From NCBI GenBank assembly GCA_050944455.1, contig JBMNRC010000001.1, forward strand, positions 101,186 to 165,185: a stretch of 64,000 nucleotides of DNA, given 5' to 3'. The translations under genes were made by a program, and so were the position numbers. The stretch comes from Anthropogastromicrobium sp050944455. GTDB taxonomy: Bacteria; Bacillota; Clostridia; Lachnospirales; Lachnospiraceae. The notes under the pieces were generated by a model. That model searched no databases, was not told the origin of the DNA, and saw only the letters and a list, made by a program, of their open reading frames with translations. Position 1 is the first letter of the stretch. Every line of letters starts with the position of its first letter. Shown piece after piece: positions 41,706 through 51,447 of the stretch.

Positions 41706-41899
41706 GAGTGCGCCGGCGGGCTCCTTCCGCAGCCGGAAGCGGATGGCGATCCCGGAAGGAGCGGAGAATCTTCAGGCAGGGCGGCGGACAGGCGAAGCGG
41801 GAATTTCCATCCGTCCGGCGGGCGGGCATTCCGGAGTGAAGGTACCCGCTGAAACAGCAGGAGAGCCCGCGGAGCCCGTATCAGGGGAGGAGGCTTTGA

Positions 41900-44101
41900 A
41901 TGAATGGAGAGCAGAAAAGCGGACCGGAACAGCTGAAAAAAAGAATACTTGAGATCTGCGGGCATCCGGACTATTCAGGCCTTCGGCGGAGAGATTTTCC
42001 GGTTCTGCTGGGCATCCCGAAGGAAGACGCCGAAAGCCGGGAAGCGCTGGCTGAGGCCCTGGATTCCCTGGAAGCCGATGGGGAACTGGTCAGGACCGGC
42101 AGGGGAAAATATGTTCTGCCGCGCGCTGTCCGGATCGAGGGCAGATATACCTGCACCGCCCGGGGCTTCGGCTTCGTCTCCTCAGAGAGCCGGGAGGAGG
42201 ATCTTTTTATCCCGGCGGAGAACGCCGGCGGCGCTCTGTCCGGGGATACCGTTCAGGCTGTCGTCGAGGAGCCGGGGTACGACGGACGGAGAGATGTCGG
42301 AAAAGTTGTCAGGATCGTTTCCCGCGGCTTCGGGAAAGTGGTTGGAACCTATGTCAGCCGGGGAAAGGCGAGCTATGTTGTGCCGGACAATCCCCGCATC
42401 CAGGCGACCTTCGACGTCAGGGAGGGGAATGCCGCGGGAGCGCGGAACCGGGATAAGGTTGAGCTTCAGATCACCCGGTACCCGGACGGCAGGCGGCAGC
42501 CTGAGGGCGTGATCACCCGGGTGATCGGGCAGGCCGGGGACCCGGGCGTGGATGTCGAGTCAGTTGTGCTTTCCTATGAGCTTCCGGAGGAATTTTCAGA
42601 TTCCGTGGAAAAGGAACTGGAACAGATCCCGGATGAAGTTCGGGAGGAAGAACTTGCCGGCCGCCGGGATTTCCGCGGCGTTCCCACCGTCACGATCGAC
42701 GGGGAGGACGCCCGGGATTTTGACGATGCGGTTTCCCTCTCCCTGGAGAACGGCGTCTGGCATCTGGGCGTGCACATCGCGGATGTTAGCCACTATGTGA
42801 AAGAAGGGTCGGCGATCGATGAGGAGGCCCTGAAGCGCGGCACAAGCGTGTACTTTCCGGGCCGGGTCATCCCGATGCTCCCGGAAAAACTCTCAAACGG
42901 AATCTGTTCCCTGAACGAGGGAACCGACCGGCTCACGCTCAGCTGCCTGATGGATGTGGACGGCAGCGGAGAAGTTCTCTCGCATGAGATCGTTCCCTCC
43001 GTGATCCGGTCGGACCACCGGATGACCTACACCAAAGTGGCGGAGATCCTGGAAAACCCGGACGGGGAAACCGCGCGGCAGTATGAAGACGTGCGGGACA
43101 TGTTCTTTACAATGCGCGATCTCTCGCGGGTCCTGAGAAAAAAGAGAGAAGAGCGCGGAGCCGTGAATTTCGACATTCCTGAATCCAAAATCACGGTGGA
43201 CAGCGGGGGACGTCCGGTTGAGATCGAGCCGTACCGCAGAAACGCCGCGACGGACCTGATCGAAGATTTCATGCTGCTGGCGAACGAGACGGTCGCAGAG
43301 GAATACTTCTGGATGGAAGCCCCGTTTGTCTACCGGATCCACGAAAAACCGGACGGTGACCGCGTGAGCCAGCTCGCGGTCTTCCTGGGAAGCCTGGGCT
43401 ACACGCTCCACGGCGTGCGCGACATCCACCCGAAGGAACTGCAGAGAGTGCTGGACAGCGCGGAGGGAACCGACGAGGAGCCGCTGATCAGCCAGATGAT
43501 GCTGCGCTCCATGAAACCGGCGAAATACTCCACGGAGAACATCGGGCATTTCGGCCTGTCGGCCAGATATTACTGCCATTTCACTTCCCCGATCCGCCGG
43601 TACCCGGATCTTGCGGTTCACCGGATCATCCACGAAAATCTGGAGGGACGGCTCACCGACAGGGAGGAAGACCGGCTCAGGGAAAAACTTCCGTCCGTGG
43701 CGGAGCAGGCCAGCACGACTGAACGCAGGGCGCAGAACGCCGAGCGCACGGTCGACAAGATCAAGAAAACGCAGTATATGCGCTCCCGGATCGGGCGCGA
43801 GTATGACGGGATCATCTCCGGCGTCAGCGGAAACGGATTTTATGTGGCGCTCCCGAATACTGTCGAGGGGATGGTTCCTGTATCAAGCCTGGTGGACGAT
43901 TATTACCTGTTCTCCGAGGAGAGGATGGAACTGACCGGACGTTCTTTCGGGAATGTCTATCGGCTGGGACAGAGCGTGCACGTGATGGTGGTGGACGCGG
44001 ACCTGGCAATGAACGAAATCACTTTCCGCGTGGTGAACAAAACGTCCGGCACCAGAAAGCACTGGAAGGATGCGGAACACCGGGATCTGTACAGCTACTG
44101 A
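41900..44101 (+). CDS. rnr: Ribonuclease R
   Basis: RNase R is a 3'-to-5' processive exoribonuclease that degrades structured RNA and helps tmRNA-mediated decay. The 733-residue protein has an N-terminal winged-helix-like region (about 10-75), cold-shock OB domains (about 80-230, with ARGFGFVS), the RNB catalytic domain with the Asp cluster GEDARDFDDAVSL (about residues 268-280) and HIADVSHYVKEGSAIDEEA, and a C-terminal S1 domain (about 630-715). ATG at 41900 has GGGGAGGAGG upstream. Encoded next to smpB, its functional partner in trans-translation quality control. Confidence 0.96.
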   Translation: MNGEQKSGPEQLKKRILEICGHPDYSGLRRRDFPVLLGIPKEDAESREALAEALDSLEADGELVRTGRGKYVLPRAVRIEGRYTCTARGFGFVSSESREEDLFIPAENAGGALSGDTVQAVVEEPGYDGRRDVGKVVRIVSRGFGKVVGTYVSRGKASYVVPDNPRIQATFDVREGNAAGARNRDKVELQITRYPDGRRQPEGVITRVIGQAGDPGVDVESVVLSYELPEEFSDSVEKELEQIPDEVREEELAGRRDFRGVPTVTIDGEDARDFDDAVSLSLENGVWHLGVHIADVSHYVKEGSAIDEEALKRGTSVYFPGRVIPMLPEKLSNGICSLNEGTDRLTLSCLMDVDGSGEVLSHEIVPSVIRSDHRMTYTKVAEILENPDGETARQYEDVRDMFFTMRDLSRVLRKKREERGAVNFDIPESKITVDSGGRPVEIEPYRRNAATDLIEDFMLLANETVAEEYFWMEAPFVYRIHEKPDGDRVSQLAVFLGSLGYTLHGVRDIHPKELQRVLDSAEGTDEEPLISQMMLRSMKPAKYSTENIGHFGLSARYYCHFTSPIRRYPDLAVHRIIHENLEGRLTDREEDRLREKLPSVAEQASTTERRAQNAERTVDKIKKTQYMRSRIGREYDGIISGVSGNGFYVALPNTVEGMVPVSSLVDDYYLFSEERMELTGRSFGNVYRLGQSVHVMVVDADLAMNEITFRVVNKTSGTRKHWKDAEHRDLYSY

Positions 44102-44220
44102 CAGCCGCACGGCGTCCGCGCCGCCCCGCGGAAAAGTCAGGAACGCGCGGCCTGAAGTTTTCCGGCGGCCGCTGACAGGAAAACCGGCAGAAAACAATAA
44201 ATCAGAGAGAAAATTCAGTT

Positions 44221-44697
44221 ATGGCAAAGAAAAGAGAAGGCATCCGGCTGATCGCCAACAACAAGAAAGCCCTGCACGATTACTTTATCGAGGAGACCTA
44301 CGAAGCCGGAATTTCGCTGGTGGGCACCGAAGTCAAGTCCCTGCGCGCGGGGAAGTGCAGCCTGAAGGAATCCTACATCCAGCCCGTGAAGGGGAACCTG
44401 ATCATCTACGGCATGCACATCAGCCCCTATGAGCACGGCAACATTTTCAACAGGGATCCCCTGCGCCCGAGGCAGCTGCTTCTCCACAGATCCGAGATCA
44501 ACAAAATCTGCGGGCACGCCGACAGGGAGGGATATACCATCGTCCCGCTGAAGGTTTACTTCAAGGGAAGCCTGGTGAAAGTGGAGATTGCCCTGGCGAA
44601 GGGCAAAAAACTGTATGACAAGCGGGAGGATCTCGCGAAGAAGGACGCGAAGCGGGAGGCGCAGAGAGAGTTCAAGAATTCCGTGCTCAATTTCTGA
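44221..44697 (+). CDS. smpB: SsrA-binding protein SmpB
   Basis: SmpB binds the tRNA-like part of tmRNA and delivers it to stalled ribosomes. The 158-residue protein starts KKREGIRLIANNKKALHDYF and contains the conserved AGISLVGTEVKSLRAGKCSLKES-type segment (GTEVKSLRAGK near residues 36-46), YEHGNIFNRDPLRPRQLLLH and the basic C-terminal tail (DLAKKDAKREAQREF) that enters the decoding site. ATG follows AGAGAGAAAAT; the ribosome binding site is modest. Its RNA partner ssrA lies next door in the opposite direction. Confidence 0.97.
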   Translation: MAKKREGIRLIANNKKALHDYFIEETYEAGISLVGTEVKSLRAGKCSLKESYIQPVKGNLIIYGMHISPYEHGNIFNRDPLRPRQLLLHRSEINKICGHADREGYTIVPLKVYFKGSLVKVEIALAKGKKLYDKREDLAKKDAKREAQREFKNSVLNF

Positions 44698-44820
44698 TTC
44701 CGGGGTTCCGCTTCCGATATTCAAGAGGAGCGGACACGGAATCCTTTGATGATAAGATAAGGATTCCCGATGGAAGACAGGAAAACGGCAGCATACAGAG
44801 AACAAAGAAACAAAAGAGAG

Positions 44821-44860
44821 CAAAAAAAGACCGGACCGCAAAAGCGATCCGGTCTTTTGT
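44821..44860. terminator. Bidirectional terminator between smpB and ssrA
   Basis: A 12-bp stem with one mismatch (AGACCGGACCGC 44828-44839 with GCGATCCGGTCT 44844-44855, loop AAAA) has an A-run on its left (44822-44828) and a T-run on its right (44855-44858). It can end transcription from smpB on the + strand and from ssrA on the - strand. Confidence 0.9.
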
Positions 44861-44878
44861 CCATGGACCAATTGCCGA

Positions 44879-45221
44879 TGGAGCTGAGGGGAATCGAACC
44901 CCTGTCCGAAAGTCTGTCCACCAAAGCTTCTCCCATCACAGCCGATTATTTAAATTTCCCTTCGGAAAACGCCGGTCGGCAGGCTTTATCCGTCGGTAGC
45001 TTCATGATTCTCTCACAGCCTCAAAGCTTTGGCCGCAAGGTTCCCCGCTTCCATAATGCCGGTTTGCCGAGAGAGCGGGAGACTCGGTTCCGACAGCTGC
45101 ACTCAGGCAGCGAGAGCTAAATTATCGTTAGCGTTTATATTTATGTCCGACTTTTTACGTGGATCCGGACCACGGATGGCTGCTCTGCCTTCGGGGCCCC
45201 CGTCGAAACCAGTACAACCCC
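44879..45221 (-). ncRNA. ssrA: tmRNA (transfer-messenger RNA)
   Basis: The tRNA-like domain is unmistakable: on the - strand the 5' end reads GGGGTTGTACTGGTTTCGAC and the 3' end contains the T-arm GGGGTTCGATTCCCC. A 7-bp acceptor stem (with two G-U pairs) pairs the ends. The tag frame runs from 45147 down to the TGA at 45105-45103 and encodes DININANDNLALAA, ending in the typical ALAA degron. The resume codon would be GAC (Asp), less common than Ala codons. CCA is not encoded after the discriminator A and must be added. Length about 343 bases. It rescues stalled ribosomes with SmpB, encoded convergently. Confidence 0.97.
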
Positions 45222-45262
45222 AGAAAAGATGGTACTGAAGAAGGCCGCTAACGAGCATCTCT

Positions 45263-45290
45263 ATTATACAGGAAACGCAGGAAATGTCAA
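45263..45290 (-). promoter_or_regulatory. Promoter of ssrA
   Basis: On the - strand TTGACA (45290-45285) and TATAAT (45268-45263) are both consensus with a 16-base spacer. The start would lie about 35 bases before the mature tmRNA 5' end, leaving a short precursor for RNase P. Confidence 0.9.
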
Positions 45291-45563
45291 GCAAACCGGA
45301 CCGGATCCGCCGGCGGCACGGCCGGACGGATGAAAAAATTCCGTGCGGGTGCGAAAGGCAGCTTTACGTGAGCAGCCACATCCGCGGCGGACTCTGTGCA
45401 ATGAAGTCAGAATTCCCGGGATCCGCCGGATTTTTGCCATTCCTCTCCCTAAAATTTCTGGATTGTGTATAATGGAAGCAGCAGAGAGGAGACGCGCGGG
45501 CAGTCCGCGTCCGCTCATATGAGATCAGTAGATCAGGCTGCTGAAAAGGACGAGGAGGCAGAG
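45291..45563 (+). other. Divergent intergenic region between ssrA and the esterase gene
   Basis: No gene is visible. The left edge is the ssrA promoter (- strand). A perfect TATAAT at 45468-45473 is a candidate -10 for the esterase on the + strand, but no good -35 stands at the right distance, so an activator may be needed. The esterase ribosome binding site GAGGAGG is at 45552-45558. Confidence 0.4.
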
Positions 45564-47114
45564 ATGGCATTTTCGTTTCACTATGATTCACAGCACAATG
45601 TTGTTCAGACCGACCGAGGGAAAGTCAGGGGGTACGATTTCAGGGGCATCCATATTTTCAAGGGAATTCCCTATGCGCGCGCGGACCGTTTCCACGCGCC
45701 TGAACCGCTGACCTGGAAGGACACGCTCGACTGTACGAGTTTCGGGTACGTGTGTTCGATCCCGGATATCCCGAAGCCGGAAGGAGAGGTTTTTGTCCCT
45801 CACCGCTACTGGCCGATGTCAGAAAACTGCCAGAACCTGAATATCTGGACGCCGGCGCTCGACGGCGCGAAGCGCCCGGTGGTCGTATGGCTTCACGGCG
45901 GCGGATATGAGAACGGCTCCGCCATCGAGCATATCGCCTACGAGGGGGAAAACATGGCGCGCTTCGGAGACTGCGTTTCCGTCTCCGTCAACCACCGGCT
46001 GAACGTCCTCGGCTATTTTGATCTCTCCGCTTTCGGGGACGAGTACGAAAACTCCGGCAACGCCGGGGGAGACGACATCATCGCCGCGCTCCGGTTCATT
46101 CATGACAATATCGCGGCTTTCGGAGGAGATCCCGGGAATGTGACCGTCTTCGGACAGTCCGGGGGCGGCGGAAAGGTGACGACGCTTCTCCAGTCCCCGG
46201 AAGCGGACGGACTGTATCACCGCGGCGTAGTGATGAGCGGCGTGATCGGGACGCTTCTCCCGGACTGCAGCGGGAGCGGTGAGGAATTCGCCCGCGCCAT
46301 GATGAAGGTGCTGGGCGTTTCAACCGTCCGCGAGATGGAAAAAGTCCCGTACGCGGAGCTGGCGAGAGCTTACACGGGGCTGAGGCCGGTTTTCGAAAAA
46401 GCGGGAAAGACGTCCGCGGGCGTCCCGTTCCGCAACAGCCACTACCTCGGCGACCCTGTGCAGGTCGGCTTCCGCCCGGAGACGGCGCAGATCCCGCTGA
46501 TCGTCGGATCGGTGTTCGGCGAGTTCACGTCCTTCGCCCCGTTCGGGCTGGACAAAGACGCGCTCACCGCGGCGCAGGCGGAGGAGAAGGTGTGCGGAGC
46601 GATCGGAAAAGAAAACGCGGAGAAACTGCTGCCGATGTTCGAGAAAGCCTATCCGGAGCGCAGCCCGCTGGATCTTCTCAACCTGGATTTTGTATTCCGC
46701 CTTCCGGAGATCGGATACGTGAAGAAGAGGAGCGCGCTGAACAGATGCACAAGAAGCTACCTGTTCAACCAGGACTTCTGCATCGACGGCGGGAGAACGC
46801 CATGGCACTGCGCCGATATTCCGTTTGTCTTCCATAACACTGAGTTTACGCCATACGCGCAGATCGAAGGCGTGACCGAAAAGCTGGAGAGCCGGATGTT
46901 CAGCTCCCTGATGGCGTTTGCGCGGAACGGGGATCCGAACAACGCCGAAATCCCGGAGTGGCCGGCGGATACGCCAGAGAAGGAGCAGGTCATGCTGTTC
47001 AGCCGGGATACTGAGGTGCGCGTGAACTTTGACCACGAGCTTATCCCGGCGGCAGAGCCGGTTCTGAAGAAATGGCAGCTGGAGCGCATGGCGCAGGCCC
47101 AGATCCAGCACTGA
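45564..47114 (+). CDS. Type-B carboxylesterase
   Basis: A 516-residue alpha/beta-hydrolase of the carboxylesterase type-B (PnbA-like) family. The oxyanion-hole motif is VVVWLHGGGYENGS (about residues 107-120), the nucleophile elbow is GQSGGGG with Ser S199 (more usual GESAGG), the catalytic His is H415 in RTPWHCADIPFVF, and the acid is probably the Glu in VFGEFTSF. SENCQNLNIWTP is a further family signature. No signal peptide, so probably cytoplasmic. The true substrate is unknown; its position before the alpha-mannosidase gene suggests de-esterification (for example deacetylation) of sugars (inference). The ATG at 45564 is preferred for its ribosome binding site. Confidence 0.92.
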   Translation: MAFSFHYDSQHNVVQTDRGKVRGYDFRGIHIFKGIPYARADRFHAPEPLTWKDTLDCTSFGYVCSIPDIPKPEGEVFVPHRYWPMSENCQNLNIWTPALDGAKRPVVVWLHGGGYENGSAIEHIAYEGENMARFGDCVSVSVNHRLNVLGYFDLSAFGDEYENSGNAGGDDIIAALRFIHDNIAAFGGDPGNVTVFGQSGGGGKVTTLLQSPEADGLYHRGVVMSGVIGTLLPDCSGSGEEFARAMMKVLGVSTVREMEKVPYAELARAYTGLRPVFEKAGKTSAGVPFRNSHYLGDPVQVGFRPETAQIPLIVGSVFGEFTSFAPFGLDKDALTAAQAEEKVCGAIGKENAEKLLPMFEKAYPERSPLDLLNLDFVFRLPEIGYVKKRSALNRCTRSYLFNQDFCIDGGRTPWHCADIPFVFHNTEFTPYAQIEGVTEKLESRMFSSLMAFARNGDPNNAEIPEWPADTPEKEQVMLFSRDTEVRVNFDHELIPAAEPVLKKWQLERMAQAQIQH

Positions 47115-47178
47115 CTGCCCGGACTTGCCCGGGCCACAGCGCAGGCCGGAAGGCCTGCGGCAGACGGGGGTACAGAAT

Positions 47179-50100
47179 ATGAATCTGATGAACGCGGAGA
47201 TGAGAGACCGGATCGCTCACTGGATCCGAACCCTGAAACAGGATTTTTACGAACCGCTCGGCGAAATCCCGCTGGAAGCGGCGCACACTTTTGACCATCT
47301 GAGCCCCGGAGAGGCGGAAGCGCAGGCGTTTGAGCCGGTCGGGCCGGGATACACCTGGGGCAGAAGCTATGAGTACTGCTGGTTCCGCGGGGATTTCGCG
47401 ATCCCGGAATCCGCGGCAGGCAGGCGCATCGTGATGAATCTGGCGCCTGGCGGGGAATCCACGCTGTTCGTGAACGGCCAGGCGTTCGGGACCTACAGGG
47501 CCGACTGGGTCAATGAGCCGCACCATTTCTATGAGGACAATACGCTGGTGAGAAGCGCGGAGGGAGGCGAAAAATTCCACCTGCTGATGGAAACCTACGC
47601 CGGCCACTATTACTTTTCCGCCGACCAGGGAAGCCAGGCGGTGGGACCCGTTCTGCCGGGGGAATACTCGAATCCCCTGGAAGAGGGAAAGCGCCGCGTG
47701 CTGGGACACTGCACTTACGGCGTCTGGAATGAAGACGCGTACCAGCTCTGGATGGACGTCATGACCCTCGCGAGCCTTCTGACCGTCCTCGATCCGGATT
47801 CCCTCCGCGCCGCGAAAATCGCGGATGCGCTGGAACAGTTCACGATGACCGTGGATTTTGAGCAGGGCCGCGAGGAGAGAACACAGAGCTACCGGGAGGC
47901 GCGCAGACTGCTGAAACCGGTTCTGGAGACGGTGCCGGCGCAGACCAGGGCCAGATTCTACGCGGTCGGAAACGCGCATATCGATCTGGCCTGGCTGTGG
48001 CCGCTGGAGGAAACCCACCGGAAGACAGCCCGCACGTTCGCCGCGCAGCTGCGCCTGATCGACGAATACCCGGAGTACCGCTACATCCAGAGCCAGCCGG
48101 CGCTGTATGAGATGTGCCGCAGATATTACCCGCAGCTGTTTGAAAAGATCCGGGAAGCCGTAAAGAGCGGCCGCTGGATTGCGGACGGCGCGATGTGGGT
48201 AGAGCCGGACACCAACATGCCTTCCGGGGAGGCGCTGGTCCGGCAGGTCCTGTACGGAAAGAAATACTACAGGGAGATGTTCGGCGTGGACAGCCGCATT
48301 CTGTGGCTGCCGGACACGTTCGGGTACAGCGCGGCCCTGCCGCAGATCCTGGCCGGATGCGGGGTCGGCTATCTGGTGACGCAGAAGATCTTCTGGACTT
48401 ACAACGAGGGAGACGAATTCCCCTACCATTACTTCAACTGGGTAGGTATGGACGGGACAAAGGTCACCGCCTTCCTGCCCACAAGCTATACCTACACGAC
48501 GGATCCCGCCACAATCGAGGGCGTCTGGAAACAACGCAGGCAGAAGAGGGATCTGACGGCTTTCCTGCTTCCGTACGGCTACGGGGACGGAGGCGGCGGC
48601 CCGACGAGAGATTACGTCGAGTACTGCCTCCGCCAGAAACAGCTTGAAGGCGGGGAGCAGGTAGTGATGGCCGGGCCGATGGATTTCTTCAAGGATATGG
48701 AAGCCGAAGGAGGCCCGAAACCTACGTGGACCGGCGAGCTGTACTTCTCCGCGCACCGGGGGACTTACACCACGCAGGCGCTCGTCAAGAAGCTGAACCG
48801 CAGGTGCGAATTCGCGCTTCACAACGTTGAATTCCTGTCTGTCCTGGCGGCGCAGCGCGGCCTGCCCTACCCGAAGGAGCAGATCGAGGAGCTGTGGAAG
48901 GAAGTTCTTCTCCATCAGTTCCATGACATTCTGCCGGGTTCCGGAATCCGGAAAATCTACGAGGAAACGCATGAGGCCCACCGGAAGGTGCTGGAAGCGT
49001 GCGGAAGGCTCGAGGCGCAGGCGCTTGAGGCGCTGAGCCTGAAACCGGCAGCCGGGACTGCCGCGGCGGACGGACAGGGGTCGGCCGCATCCGTGATCAA
49101 TACGCTGGGCTTCCCGAGAAACGGGATTGTCAGTCTCCCGCCGCGCTTTGCGGAAGGCGCCGTCACCGCGGAAGGCAGACGCGTTCACGTGCAGAAAGCG
49201 GCGGACGGCACTGTTCTCGCCGATGTGGAGCTCCCGGCATTCGGATCCGCGGTGCTTCTTCCCTCGCCGGACAGCGCAGAGAACAGCGCGGCGGCGGAGA
49301 GCGCGGTTTCAGAAAGCGCGGGCCTTATCGTACTGAATGTGCAGGACGGCACGGCACAGTACATTCTGGAAAACAGCAAAGTGCGCGCCGCGGTCAGCGG
49401 CAGAGGCGAAATCACGTCGTTCGTCCTGAAAGAGTCAGGGCGCGAGTTCGCCGCGGAGCCCATGAACCGGCTGAGGCTTTACAAGGATGTTCCGAGAACT
49501 TTCGACGCCTGGGATATTGACAGCAATTATCTGGAACAGGAGCTTCCCGGCGCGGCGGATGTCACGGTGCGCCCGGCGGAACAGGGAGGCGTCCTCGCCG
49601 GAGTCGTCGTCTCCGGGAAAATCGGAAATTCGGCCTATACGCAGCATATCTCGCTGGCTGAGAACAGTACCCGCCTTGAGATTTCAATGCATGTGGAGTG
49701 GAACGAGCTTCACCGGCTGCTCAAGGCTTCCTTCCCGGTGAACGTCTGGGCGGAGGAAGGGATCAATGAGATCCAGTTCGGGTACGTGAAACGCCCGACG
49801 CACCGGTCGCGGCAGTATGACCGGGACCGCTTTGAGGTGTGCAACCACCGCTACAGCGCTCTCGCGGACGAGAGCCACGGCGCCGCTGTCCTCAACGACA
49901 GCAAATACGGCATCAGCATGAACGGAAACTGCCTGGAGCTCACGCTGCTCCGGGCGGCCGCCTCCCCGGATTTCCGGGCTGACAACGGCCCGCAGGATTT
50001 CACGTATGCCTTTACGGCATGGGAGGGCTCCTTCGGGCAGAGCGGCGTTGTCCGCCAGGGGCTGGCGCTCAACTGCGCTCCGCTGGTCTGTGACGGAGCC

Positions 50101-50397
50101 GTCGGACTGCAGACCGGATTTACCTGCGGCTGTGACAATGTGATTGCCGACACCGTGAAAGCGGCGGAGGACGGCAGCGGGGATGTGATCATCCGCCTTT
50201 ACGAATCCCAAAAATCGTCGGTCACGGCGAAGATCGGATGGGAAGGACTGGACGGACACAGGGTATACCTGTGCGACATGCTGGAGAATCCCATCCGGGA
50301 GATCACGCCGGAGGAAGGCGCAGTGACCCTTCCGTTCCGGGCGTTCCAGATTCAGACGCTGAGAGTCTCCGCCGGAAGTAAAGCGGAAACGGTCTGA
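47179..50397 (+). CDS. GH38 family alpha-mannosidase
   Basis: A 1072-residue glycoside hydrolase family 38 enzyme, which cleaves alpha-mannosides with retention and uses zinc. An N-terminal beta-sandwich-like region (about residues 1-240) precedes the catalytic domain: zinc ligands H267 and D269 in GNAHIDLAWLWPLEET, and the nucleophile D379 in LWLPDTFGYSAALP. The later GH38 His motif is in LLHQFHDILPGSGI (about 574-587). The middle and C-terminal beta-domains are intact. No signal peptide, so an intracellular enzyme acting on imported oligosaccharides. ATG at 47179 is chosen; the frame is open 54 bases further upstream. Lies 64 bases after the esterase and probably in its operon. Confidence 0.95.
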   Translation: MNLMNAEMRDRIAHWIRTLKQDFYEPLGEIPLEAAHTFDHLSPGEAEAQAFEPVGPGYTWGRSYEYCWFRGDFAIPESAAGRRIVMNLAPGGESTLFVNGQAFGTYRADWVNEPHHFYEDNTLVRSAEGGEKFHLLMETYAGHYYFSADQGSQAVGPVLPGEYSNPLEEGKRRVLGHCTYGVWNEDAYQLWMDVMTLASLLTVLDPDSLRAAKIADALEQFTMTVDFEQGREERTQSYREARRLLKPVLETVPAQTRARFYAVGNAHIDLAWLWPLEETHRKTARTFAAQLRLIDEYPEYRYIQSQPALYEMCRRYYPQLFEKIREAVKSGRWIADGAMWVEPDTNMPSGEALVRQVLYGKKYYREMFGVDSRILWLPDTFGYSAALPQILAGCGVGYLVTQKIFWTYNEGDEFPYHYFNWVGMDGTKVTAFLPTSYTYTTDPATIEGVWKQRRQKRDLTAFLLPYGYGDGGGGPTRDYVEYCLRQKQLEGGEQVVMAGPMDFFKDMEAEGGPKPTWTGELYFSAHRGTYTTQALVKKLNRRCEFALHNVEFLSVLAAQRGLPYPKEQIEELWKEVLLHQFHDILPGSGIRKIYEETHEAHRKVLEACGRLEAQALEALSLKPAAGTAAADGQGSAASVINTLGFPRNGIVSLPPRFAEGAVTAEGRRVHVQKAADGTVLADVELPAFGSAVLLPSPDSAENSAAAESAVSESAGLIVLNVQDGTAQYILENSKVRAAVSGRGEITSFVLKESGREFAAEPMNRLRLYKDVPRTFDAWDIDSNYLEQELPGAADVTVRPAEQGGVLAGVVVSGKIGNSAYTQHISLAENSTRLEISMHVEWNELHRLLKASFPVNVWAEEGINEIQFGYVKRPTHRSRQYDRDRFEVCNHRYSALADESHGAAVLNDSKYGISMNGNCLELTLLRAAASPDFRADNGPQDFTYAFTAWEGSFGQSGVVRQGLALNCAPLVCDGAVGLQTGFTCGCDNVIADTVKAAEDGSGDVIIRLYESQKSSVTAKIGWEGLDGHRVYLCDMLENPIREITPEEGAVTLPFRAFQIQTLRVSAGSKAETV

Positions 50398-50596
50398 GCC
50401 GGCTGGAAAGATCCGGCCAGGCCTGCGGCGGCCGGCCCGGATGCATAAATCCATAAATCCGGGCCGGGCAGCCTTTCCGCCGGAGATGCGGACATTCAGA
50501 TTCAGAGAAAATGAAAAGCAGCCGACCGCCCGGTGTTCCTGCACGGCGCGGGAAAACGGGCGGCAAAGCTGCGGAAGCGAACAGGAGAAAACAGAT

Positions 50597-51397
50597 ATGG
50601 ACAGACAGATTTTAACTATCCGGGTGACCGGTGCGGACGGAACCGTGAAAGCGGAAACCGCGGGGGAGGGCCGCGCGGACCTGGTTTATGACGCGGAGTA
50701 CGCGGAAGGGGACAGGATCGTATTCACCGGCCTTCCGGCGAAAGGATTTACCGCGGTTCAGCCCGACGACGCCATGCTTCCCGCGATATGGTACACGGCC
50801 GGCACGACAGCGCAGATTATCATCCCCTTCGGAGATGACCGGCTCGCTATTTCCCCGAGAGCCTTCACCGGGAGCAGGCACCTGATTTCCGCCCGGATAC
50901 CGGAAAAAGAGGAAATTTCGGGGAGACGCCTTCTGTCCGCGAACAGCGTGGACGGGTTCGCCTCCGAGGGAGTCTATCCCCATGCCCACGCCAATGTGGA
51001 AACCCGCAATGAAGCGGTATTCATGGCCAGAAACGCAATCGACGGCCTGTATGCGAACCACAGCCACGGCCAGTATCCCTGGAGCAGCTGGGGGATCAAC
51101 CGGGATCCGAACGCGGAGTGGACGCTGGAGTTCGGCCGCCCCGTGCGCGTTGAAGAGCTTGCGGTGACGCTCCGCGCGGATTTCCCGCATGACAGCTGGT
51201 TCACCCGGGCGGAAGTAACCTTTTCGGACGGCACCTCGGAAACCCTGCGCTTTGAAAAATCGGACCGGCCGCAGAGGTTCGCGGTTGCCCCCAGAACCGT
51301 GGAATGGGTGAAATTCGGCCGCCTCGTCAAGGCGGATGATCCTTCGCCGTTCCCGGCCCTCACGCAGTTTGACGTTTACGGGACCGAGGCGGAATAA
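50597..51397 (+). CDS. Galactose-binding/discoidin-like domain protein
   Basis: A 266-residue protein with no signal peptide. The C-terminal half (about residues 125-266) looks like an F5/8 type C (discoidin) beta-sandwich: NAIDGLYANHSHGQYPWSSW, then WTLEFGRPVRVEELAVTLRADF and a final FDVYGTEAE strand. The N-terminal ~110 residues are also beta-rich (LVYDAEYAEGDRIVF). No catalytic motif is visible. It follows the GH38 gene after 199 bases and may bind or process the same glycans (inference). ATG at 50597 follows CAGGAGAAAA; an upstream-open frame is GC-rich spacer. Confidence 0.72.
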   Translation: MDRQILTIRVTGADGTVKAETAGEGRADLVYDAEYAEGDRIVFTGLPAKGFTAVQPDDAMLPAIWYTAGTTAQIIIPFGDDRLAISPRAFTGSRHLISARIPEKEEISGRRLLSANSVDGFASEGVYPHAHANVETRNEAVFMARNAIDGLYANHSHGQYPWSSWGINRDPNAEWTLEFGRPVRVEELAVTLRADFPHDSWFTRAEVTFSDGTSETLRFEKSDRPQRFAVAPRTVEWVKFGRLVKADDPSPFPALTQFDVYGTEAE

Positions 51398-51447
51398 CCC
51401 GGGAAACCGGAAAGGCAGTAGCCCGGCCCCGGCGCCGGGAACATCCA

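Noticed and set aside
44770..45120. A 116-codon + strand frame over the smpB-ssrA gap
   Set aside because: It crosses a terminator and the antisense of the tmRNA; no homology and no real coding signal.
45222..45563. ssrA as an integration site with an adjacent island
   Set aside because: Islands use the ssrA 3' end, which here faces smpB with an ordinary terminator. The esterase/GH38 genes lie on the 5' side, and there is no integrase or direct repeat.
47041..49188. A 715-codon open frame on the - strand opposite the GH38 gene
   Set aside because: Same cause: shadow of a GC-rich gene whose + strand product has full catalytic motifs.
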